64,000 nucleotides of DNA from Impatiens glandulifera (taxonomy: Eukaryota; Streptophyta; Magnoliopsida; Ericales; Balsaminaceae), in the NCBI RefSeq assembly GCF_907164915.1, contig NC_061868.1:23245819-23309818 (forward strand). Direction: 5' to 3'. The notes beneath the pieces were generated by a model. It was not told the origin of the DNA. It ran no database searches and worked only from the letters and a program-made list of their open reading frames with translations. Positions 58,118 through 64,000 of this stretch are shown one piece after another. The position numbers and the translations under genes are program-made. Each line of letters begins with the position of its first letter. Position 1 is the stretch's first letter.

Positions 58118-59270
58118 GCTGTCCCACGACAGGAAGCTGACACCCCAGTTCAAACCGAGGAAATCGGTCGGTCTGACAATCTTGTTCAGCCTACCGATAT
58201 GTCTAGTCTTGATCAAGCAAACGGTAATTTGGTAGACATCCCTGAACCGAATTTCAAAAGAAACACTAAACATCCTCTTGAGCAAATTATAGGTGACCCT
58301 TCAGAACCTGTTCGAACTAGGCGTCAAATTCTGGAGGAATACTTCAATTCCGCCTTTATATCCCAGATTGAGCCGAAAAGAGTGGATGAAGCATTGTCAG
58401 ATCCGGATTGGATCTTGGGAATGCAAGAAGAGTTAAACCAGTTCGAGAGTAATAAAGTCTGGTACTTAGTCCCTAGACCGAAAGATCAACCGGTCATAGG
58501 AACAAGATGGGTATTTAGAAATAAACTCAATGAAGACGGTTTGGTCACGAGGAACAAAGCCAAATTAGTGGCACAAGGTTACAAACAGGAAGAAGGCATT
58601 GATTTTGAAGAATCATTTGCCCCTGTAGTTAGGATTGAAGCTATTAGGATTTTTCTAGCTTTTACTGCATACAAAAACTTTAAGGTTTTCCAAATGGATG
58701 TTAAAAGTGCATTTTTAAATGGTGACCTACGTGAAGAGGTGTACGTTGAACAACCACCCGGTTTCAAAAATGTTGAATTACCCAACCATGTATACCGGTT
58801 AAACAAAGCTTTATACGGTCTAAAGCAAGCACCTAGAGCCTGATATGACACACTAACCGCATTTTTGTTAAAACACGATTTCACCATCGGTTTAGTGGAT
58901 AAAACGTTATTTAAGTTTGAGAAGAAGGAACATATCCTACTTGTTCAAATCTATGTAGATGATATCATCTTCGGTTCAACCGATCCCAAGTTATGTGACA
59001 AATTCTCAACCTTAATGACTAACAAGTTTGAAATGAGTATGATGGGGGAATTAAGTTTCTTCCTAGGTCTTCAGGTTAAACAACTCGAAGAAGGAACTTT
59101 CATAAGCCAACCCAAGTACACCAAGGAGCTTCTGAATAAATTTGGGATGGACACATGATCCTCAGCGGCTACTCCAATGAGCTCATCGGTTAAATTGGAC
59201 AAAGATGATGAGGGTCAATCAGTAGACCTGACCGCTTACCGGGTGTATCTTTGTTCAACTTCCTTATGAT
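58118..59270 (+). pseudogene. Element B pol: reverse transcriptase, RNase H missing
   Basis: The frame open at 58199-58840 reads [80 protein letters not shown] and [14 protein letters not shown]. It is broken by TGA (58841) at a conserved Trp, then continues to 59158: FEKKEHILLVQIYVDDIIFG with catalytic YVDD (58952-58963), LGLQVKQLEEGTFISQPKYT and LLNKFGMDT. The next frame gives SSAATPMSSSVKLDKDDEG and DLTAYR, where the connection to RNase H normally begins. Instead the sequence changes to TGTATCTTTGTTCAACTTCC and non-coding DNA at about 59245. RNase H is absent. Confidence 0.9.
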
Positions 59271-59600
59271 CATTTCGGTTTCATCTATGTTTTCTTCGGT
59301 TTAGTCTAAGTTATCTTCGGTTTCAATCGGTTACTTTTCAGTGTGTTGTTACATTAGTCATTAATGAAAAAGTAACATTTGATTAATTAGGTAACCCCCA
59401 ACTACATGAGTAACTACTACCCAACTAACTTGGTTACTTTTCAACTAAATCCTACCTCGAGCTCCGCAATTAGTCAAAAGCAACATCTTCCCAACAGACT
59501 TTGGAAACATAAATATTCTCTTCTCCAATAAGACAAAACTGACATTCAATGTTAATACTTTCCCTCCAAAACCGAATCTATATAAAGGGCTATCTCCTAA
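59270..59600 (+). promoter_or_regulatory. Putative own promoter of aORF1 (TATATAAAG at 59579)
   Basis: Non-coding DNA between pol and aORF1 holds TATATAAAG (59579-59587), 88 bp before the ATG. Upstream are several GTAAC/GTTAC words (about 59335-59445) and CCAATAAG (59525). The leader TCTTGTACTCCTCTCTCTAC is CT-rich like plant 5' leaders. I infer an independent transcript. The sequence alone does not prove one. Confidence 0.55.
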
Positions 59601-59666
59601 TCAACTCAACACATCCTAACCACATAAATCTCTTGTACTCCTCTCTCTACTAGCAAAGTTTGAATC

Positions 59667-60368
59667 ATGCCTAGCCGAACTTTACCAAACTTCCTAAGCA
59701 TTGATTTTGACTCTTGCTTGGAAATCAGCGATCAAGAAACAAAAGAGATGTTATTTGAATCCCTCATTAACACCGGTCTTCGAACCTTTCTCGAAGAATC
59801 CGGCCCTATACTCCTTGAGGATGTCAAGACCTTCTTTAGAAATGCTTGCATCAGAGGAAACTATATTGTCTCCACGGTGAGAGACCATACCTTCTGGCTG
59901 GATGAAGCCGAATTTGCTCAGATGTTCAATCTGCCCACCGAAGGGTTTTCGGATTTCCCTCCCGGGGAAGGAAGTGCCGCAGTGTCTTACTCTTGGCTGT
60001 TCTCAGGAACCGGGAGGCCGGTGGAGAACAACGGGCCAAAGACCTGTCTTCGGTTCCACGTCCAGCTCCTACTTGAAATCATCTATCGCTCATTAATCTG
60101 TCAATCCCCTAACCAGTGGTACTCCAAAAAGGTGTATAACATGATGACCTACATCATGAGTTATGCCCCCATAAACTGGTCATCGGTCATATTCAACAAC
60201 CTGAAAACTATGGTGTTGACCAAAAGAGGTCTAGGTTACGCTCCTCATATGAGTCGACTCATACTCAAGTATCGTCCAGAATTTGGACCGGGTGCACCGG
60301 CATCCCTCTCAAACATTCTTGATGTGGATGAGGTAGAGGATAAGTTCTCTAGGATGGTTATTGCCTAG
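59667..60368 (+). CDS. aORF1: accessory protein of copia element B (N-terminal domain only)
   Basis: An intact 233-codon frame starts at ATG 59667 (context ATCATGCC), 88 bp after a TATA box, and ends at TAG 60366-60368. It reads MPSRTLPNFLSIDF, INTGLRTFLEESGPILLEDV, FFRNACIRGNYIVSTVRD, FNLPTEGFSDFPPGEG, INWSSVIFNNLKTMVL, RGLGYAPHMSRLILKY and FGPGAPASLSNI. It aligns with the first 220 residues of aORF2 at LPTEG/LPTDG, NWSSVIFNNLKTMV/NWAKEIFRNLQDMV, GYA and GPG. It lacks any coiled coil. No signal peptide or membrane segment is seen. The function is unknown. From memory, the family resembles uncharacterised retrotransposon-associated proteins of Lamiales. It could be an env-position accessory protein, a captured host gene, or a competitor of aORF2. 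Confidence 0.75.
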   Translation: MPSRTLPNFLSIDFDSCLEISDQETKEMLFESLINTGLRTFLEESGPILLEDVKTFFRNACIRGNYIVSTVRDHTFWLDEAEFAQMFNLPTEGFSDFPPGEGSAAVSYSWLFSGTGRPVENNGPKTCLRFHVQLLLEIIYRSLICQSPNQWYSKKVYNMMTYIMSYAPINWSSVIFNNLKTMVLTKRGLGYAPHMSRLILKYRPEFGPGAPASLSNILDVDEVEDKFSRMVIA

Positions 60369-60799
60369 GCCATATTCCTTTTTATCCCTTTTATATTCCT
60401 TCCTTTCTGTATTTCCAAACTGATCTATATATCGGTTTCTATATTGTACCTTAATTCAATGAAACTATATTTCAGTCTAAATAACCGGGTCCAAATAAAA
60501 ATCAGAATATCCATCTAAGTAACCGGTTAATATTATCAAGTAACTTCGTTTTCATTGAAATATCCGGTCAATATCAAAGAAACCGCGTCTTCGCAGTTAT
60601 GCACGGAATCGAAAAGAACCGCTTAATCAAAAGTTGTAAACAATTCAGAACACTCATCTAAATAACTGGTTAAACCGATAAACAAACCTGTGTTCGTAGA
60701 ATTTTCCGGTCAAGGTCAAAATACCGCATCACTGCGGTTCACAAATCACTTCATAATACGGTTTTAAAAAGGGGATTGCGTCATCAAAATCAAAATCAA
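60369..60799 (+). other. Spacer between aORF1 and the aORF2 promoter
   Basis: The probable aORF1 3' region (TTCCTTTTTATCCCTTTTA, AATGAAACTATATTTCAG) is followed by repeated AACCGGTTAA, ATATCCGGTCAA and AACCGC words at about 60480-60770, similar in style to the family B LTR. No ORF of note is seen. Confidence 0.5.
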
Positions 60800-61030
60800 A
60801 ATTTTGGAGGGAAATTTCCCGCCCAAAAGAGCTCCCGCTCAAAATTCCCGCCTCTGATTTGGCGCCCATAGTTTGTCGCCCTTTTGGTTTGCCTCCCATT
60901 GATTGCCGCCCCTTTGATTACCACCTTTTGGCTTCCCGCCCACTGATTACCGCCTTTTGGCTTGGAGGGAAAAATCCCGCCAAAATTTGATGGGATGGTT
61001 GGGCTTCCAGACCGCGCCTATAAAAAGGGT
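60800..61030 (+). promoter_or_regulatory. aORF2 promoter with a cluster of E2F-like sites and a TATA box
   Basis: Sites resembling E2F/DP targets are TTTCCCGCCC (60815-60824), ATTCCCGCC (60844-60852), TTTGGCGCCC (60858-60867), TTTGTCGCCC (60872-60881), CTTCCCGCCC (60932-60941) and AATCCCGCCAAAA (60973-60985). TATAAAAAG follows at 61019-61027, 123 bp before the ATG at 61142, with a CT-rich leader (TTTCTCTCTCTAAGC). The region also reads as an irregular array of about 25-bp units (TTTTGG, CTTGCC, GCCC). E2F sites drive S-phase genes in plants. Use of these sites is inference. Confidence 0.6.
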
Positions 61031-61141
61031 AATTGGCCATTTCATTTAACTCTTACGCGAAACAACTTTCTCTCTCTAAGCTATTAAACCTTCTCACAAC
61101 GGTTATTCTCATGTTTTCTCAAACCCTCTCAATCATCTACC

Positions 61142-63771
61142 ATGGGTCGTGCTTCGGCTTTATTCAAACACATCATTCAGGTGGATTTTGAGGAGATCCG
61201 ACAAAACGGTTCGGTTGCGGCAACGGAAGTTCTTAACCGGATTACCGAAGCCGGACTCGAGTACTTTCTAGGCGGTCCTTTTGTTCTCTACAGAGAAGCG
61301 GTTGAAGAATTCTTCAAAATAGCATCTCTCTCTAGCGACAAAATAACCGCAACTGTTGGCGACCAGCAATTCGATATAACCGAAGAATCGGTTGCAGAAA
61401 TCCTACGTCTTCCAACAGATGGCCGCAACGCTTCGATGGAACTAGACCCAACAACATTCAAGGCGGCTTGCCAGATTCTCTCGGCAACTGGGGATCTGGT
61501 AAAGGTATCCGGTAAAAAGTCCTCATTGCGACCGAAATATATACCGCTTTGTGACATCTTCACTAAGTCGGTTCAAGCGAGAGGTGGAAATTACGACAAC
61601 CTCACCAAGGCCAAAATCGAGATGCTTATCGGTTTGCTGGACGGTATGAACGTGAACTGGGCAAAAGAGATTTTCAGAAATCTACAAGACATGGTGAAAC
61701 CGGATTCCGCCCGGTCATGGGGATACGCCATCCCACGTGGGAAGATCATGCTGCATAACAACATTAACATCGGTCCTGGTGTTCTTCTCCCGTCAAGCAA
61801 AATAATAAGATCCCGACAATTCCGGGAGAGGAAGCAGCCGGCCCCAGCTCTACAGGTGGCCAAAGGAAGAAATCCACCGCCAAGACACCGGCTCCGGCAA
61901 AAGACAAGTCCGAAAGCAAGGATAAGGAACCGATAGTATTCACGGAACCGCAATCTGAAACACGAGATGAGGAAGAATCGGCTTCCACGTATGACCAAAC
62001 CGGCTCGCAGAAAACCGATGACAACCCATCAGATAAAGAAATGGGACCGAATGAAGAGGAACAATCGGCTACAAATCTTGACAATGCGGGTACGGCCGCA
62101 AGCCTTGACAACACAGATGCCGGTGCAGACGGTCGTGGGGAGGAAGAGGTTCCCGCTGATAACGACCGGAAGATAGCCAAGAACATTGTACGCAAAATCT
62201 TGGAAGGGATTCATCTGCAAGCTCAAAAGGCAGCACAAGCATACAATGAGTGGTTCCTGATCCGGTGCAATAAATTCTTCAAACACATGCTACCGGGCCT
62301 AACCGATGAACAAAGTTTCAGAAGGCTAAAGGAGATGGAGGAAGACGTTATCCAGCTCACAAACGCCGAGGATCCCAACGAGGCCATGGACCGACACGCA
62401 ATAGTGGAACCGCGTGCTTGGCTACAAAAGCTAACCGTACACATACGAAAGCTTACAGAAAGGTATGTTGCGGGAACACCGAAGGCTAAGTTACAACTCC
62501 TGGTGTTGGAAATGCTTGAAGTCAAGAAGGGAGAATTCGTTGACGAGATAGAGCAGATTGAAGCGGTGCGCAGACAGCGAGGTACAGCGCACTCTCTGCG
62601 TCTTGAAACCGATGACGGTCAGAATCGAGGTGATACGCCTCCTCTGGCGGATCCGGTCATCAACAAAACCGACAAAAGGACAGAAACTCTTTTCACCGGG
62701 CCACTTGAAACCAATCCACCTGGGGATTCAGAACCGGTTGTCACCGAAGAAAGAGTCAAGACTCTTATTGAAGAGTTTTCCAACAGAAAGGTTCGACCGT
62801 GGAGGAGGAAATTTAAGAAAGCCGCGCTTCAAACAATTACATTGGCCGAAACAACGAGGGATCATCTTGTGAAGGCAGAGGCCCGGATCACAAAAATCGA
62901 AGCCGACTACCGGGACGATACCATTCTGCACAATGAACATCTTCAGCGAACCGAAGACTTGGAAGATAAGACCTCCAAGATGGTCGATGACATGGATCGG
63001 TTTCAAGAGAAAACCGAACAACAGCTCACAAAGGTCGATGAGGACCTAGGGCGGTCAAGCGCTGATGTCGGTTCGACTCTTGACAGGGTCATAGATCTTG
63101 AAAAGAAGAATGCGAGTCTTGAGGAGCGCAACGACAAGCTTGAAGCCGACCTTAAGGCGGTCACCGAACAGGTGGCTGAGTTGATAAATGCAAAGATTAA
63201 TGTTAAAAAAGCGGTTGAAGAGGCAAACGCTCGAGCGGCTAAGGATATTCAGGATGCGCTGGACGAAGAAGCGCGGAAAGCAAAGGAGGCACCGCGATTG
63301 TCTGAAGAGGAAATAGCCGTGCGCGAACGAAACCTAGCGGCTAAAAATTCGGCACTTGCGAAGTCCATGGCAGATCAAGCAGCCGAGGATGCAGAGCGGT
63401 TAAATACTGAAAAACGAAGACTCGCCGAATTTGCAAACGCTCACAAGAAGTCCAAGGCGACTTCTTCCTCTTCGGTTCCGGCAAAACGGAAAAGGAAAAC
63501 ACCTTCAAGGAAGGTTCAGGTAACCGGGATGCTGGAAAGGATCACCGAGACAAATATAGAAACTCCACCGCACCCGGCTTCCCAAACCGAGGACGAAAAC
63601 GAAGAAAATCTTGAGCCGCGATCTACAAGACAGCGAGTCTCCAATGCGGTTCCAATCAGCACGGTCGGTCAACCGCAAGCTGGGGGTTCATCTTCAAGAA
63701 CGGCTCCACTGGATGAGGAACAACCAACTAATGACATGATGGAAGGGTTCTTGCCATCCGAATCAGAATAG
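61142..63771 (+). CDS. aORF2: large accessory protein of copia element B (one frameshift)
   Basis: ATG 61142 (ACCATGGG, strong context) opens a frame to 61936. A single frame break at about 61790-61810 links it to a frame open from 61759 to TAG 63769-63771, together about 876 codons. The N-terminal domain (about residues 1-220) reads FKHIIQVDFEEI, LEYFLGGPFVLYREAVEEFF, KITATVGDQQFDITEESVAE, LRLPTDG, NWAKEIFRNLQDMVK and GYAIPRGKIML. A Lys/Pro/Glu-rich linker follows, then a helical middle part. A long coiled coil (62845-63450: VIDLEKKNASLEERNDKLEA, LKAVTEQVAELI) comes next, then a basic nuclear-localisation-like patch PAKRKRKTPSRK (about 63478) and a Ser/Gly tail. A retained intron at the frame break is an alternative to a mutation. 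The function is unknown. Its place after pol recalls env-like ORFs of Sireviruses, but no transmembrane helix is seen. Confidence 0.75.
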
Positions 63772-63932
63772 GGGCTCTCTTTTCTTAATCTATGTTTATT
63801 TCGGTTTCTATATATAATATTTTCCCTTTTATTTCGGTTACTTTTATATATATATATATATATAAAGTTATTTTTGAAACCGGCCTATACTTGCAATCTT
63901 ATATGGTTTTGATAATTTTAAATAAAATAATC
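63772..63932 (+). other. 3' internal region of element B
   Basis: Non-coding sequence with a (TA)n run at 63846-63863, then GGTTTTGATAATTTTAAATA, which is also found before the polypurine tract at 30014-30030. Confidence 0.6.
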
Positions 63933-63945
63933 AAAAAGGGAGAAA
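63933..63945 (+). other. Polypurine tract of element B
   Basis: AAAAAGGGAGAAA stands directly before the putative 3' LTR start TG at 63947. It parallels 30041-30053. Confidence 0.8.
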
Positions 63946-63946
63946 T

Positions 63947-64000
63947 TGATAAGATAAAAGATTAGAATTTTCCAAAATTTTTCTCAAAATTTTTCCAAAT
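63947..64000 (+). repeat. Start of the element B 3' LTR (cut by the window end)
   Basis: TGATAAGATAAAAGATTAGA resembles the 5' LTR start TGTTAGATAAAATTAGA with small changes. After that the two diverge (AATTTTCC against CCGGTTAA), so the assignment rests mainly on the polypurine tract. Confidence 0.5.

Noticed and set aside
62041..63771. Treating the 576-codon frame as a separate gene starting at its first ATG
   Set aside because: The frame is open upstream to 61759 with coherent linker sequence. It overlaps the N-terminal frame, and the paralogue at 33999 has the same order, so it is the C-terminal part of aORF2.
59667..63771. aORFs as viral envelope proteins
   Set aside because: No signal peptide, transmembrane helix or cysteine pattern is visible; aORF2 instead has a coiled coil and a basic nuclear-type signal.

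Overview
This window looks like heterochromatic, transposon-filled nuclear DNA of a flowering plant. It is about 75-80% A+T by eye. It holds Ty1/copia LTR retrotransposons with plant-type tRNA-Met primer sites, Mutator-like (MULE) transposase relics, CACTA ends, a Tourist-like MITE and plant LINE relics. From memory, the extra genes carried by the copia elements resemble proteins annotated in Gesneriaceae/Lamiales genomes, so an asterid is my weak guess. I see no ordinary single-copy host gene that looks intact.

Layout. 1-1293: a pseudogene fragment of a CID-type two-RRM RNA-binding protein, with introns, next to a CACTA right end. 1294-23955: a head-to-tail series of an AT-rich 4-5.5 kb repeat (called R here) that includes MULE transposase relics at 7.7-9.4 and 12.8-13.7 kb. 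It is interrupted by a pentanucleotide satellite, a 637-bp MITE with TTA duplications, a GC-rich foreign patch and a solo LTR with duplication AAATA. 23956-37566: CACTA-like subterminal repeats and two ORF1-only LINEs in opposite orientations, each with a target-site duplication. The second LINE was later split by a 7.45-kb LTR element lying on the minus strand (28900-36353, duplication GGATC). 37567-49947: more R units, a solo LTR of family A with a solo LTR of family B nested in it, four ~1.1-kb direct repeats and a third MULE relic.

49948-64000: a family-A copia element (LTR, primer site, decayed gag) interrupted by a family-B copia element. Element B has LTR, primer site, gag and a damaged pol (integrase N-terminal half and RNase H missing). 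It then carries two additional genes in the sense orientation before the polypurine tract.

The most unusual content is this accessory gene family. aORF1 (59667-60368) and aORF2 (61142-63771) share an N-terminal domain, and each has its own TATA box 88-123 bp before its ATG. The stretch upstream of aORF2 holds a cluster of E2F-like sites. A decayed homologue sits in the pol-less minus-strand element at 30548-33999. The LTR promoters of families A and B both have ACCGTTG 11-12 bp before the TATA box, a MYB/MSA-like core. Together this suggests copia elements that repeatedly carry a self-promoted, possibly cell-cycle-regulated nuclear coiled-coil protein. That function is inference. The gene arrangement, motifs and duplications are read directly from the sequence.
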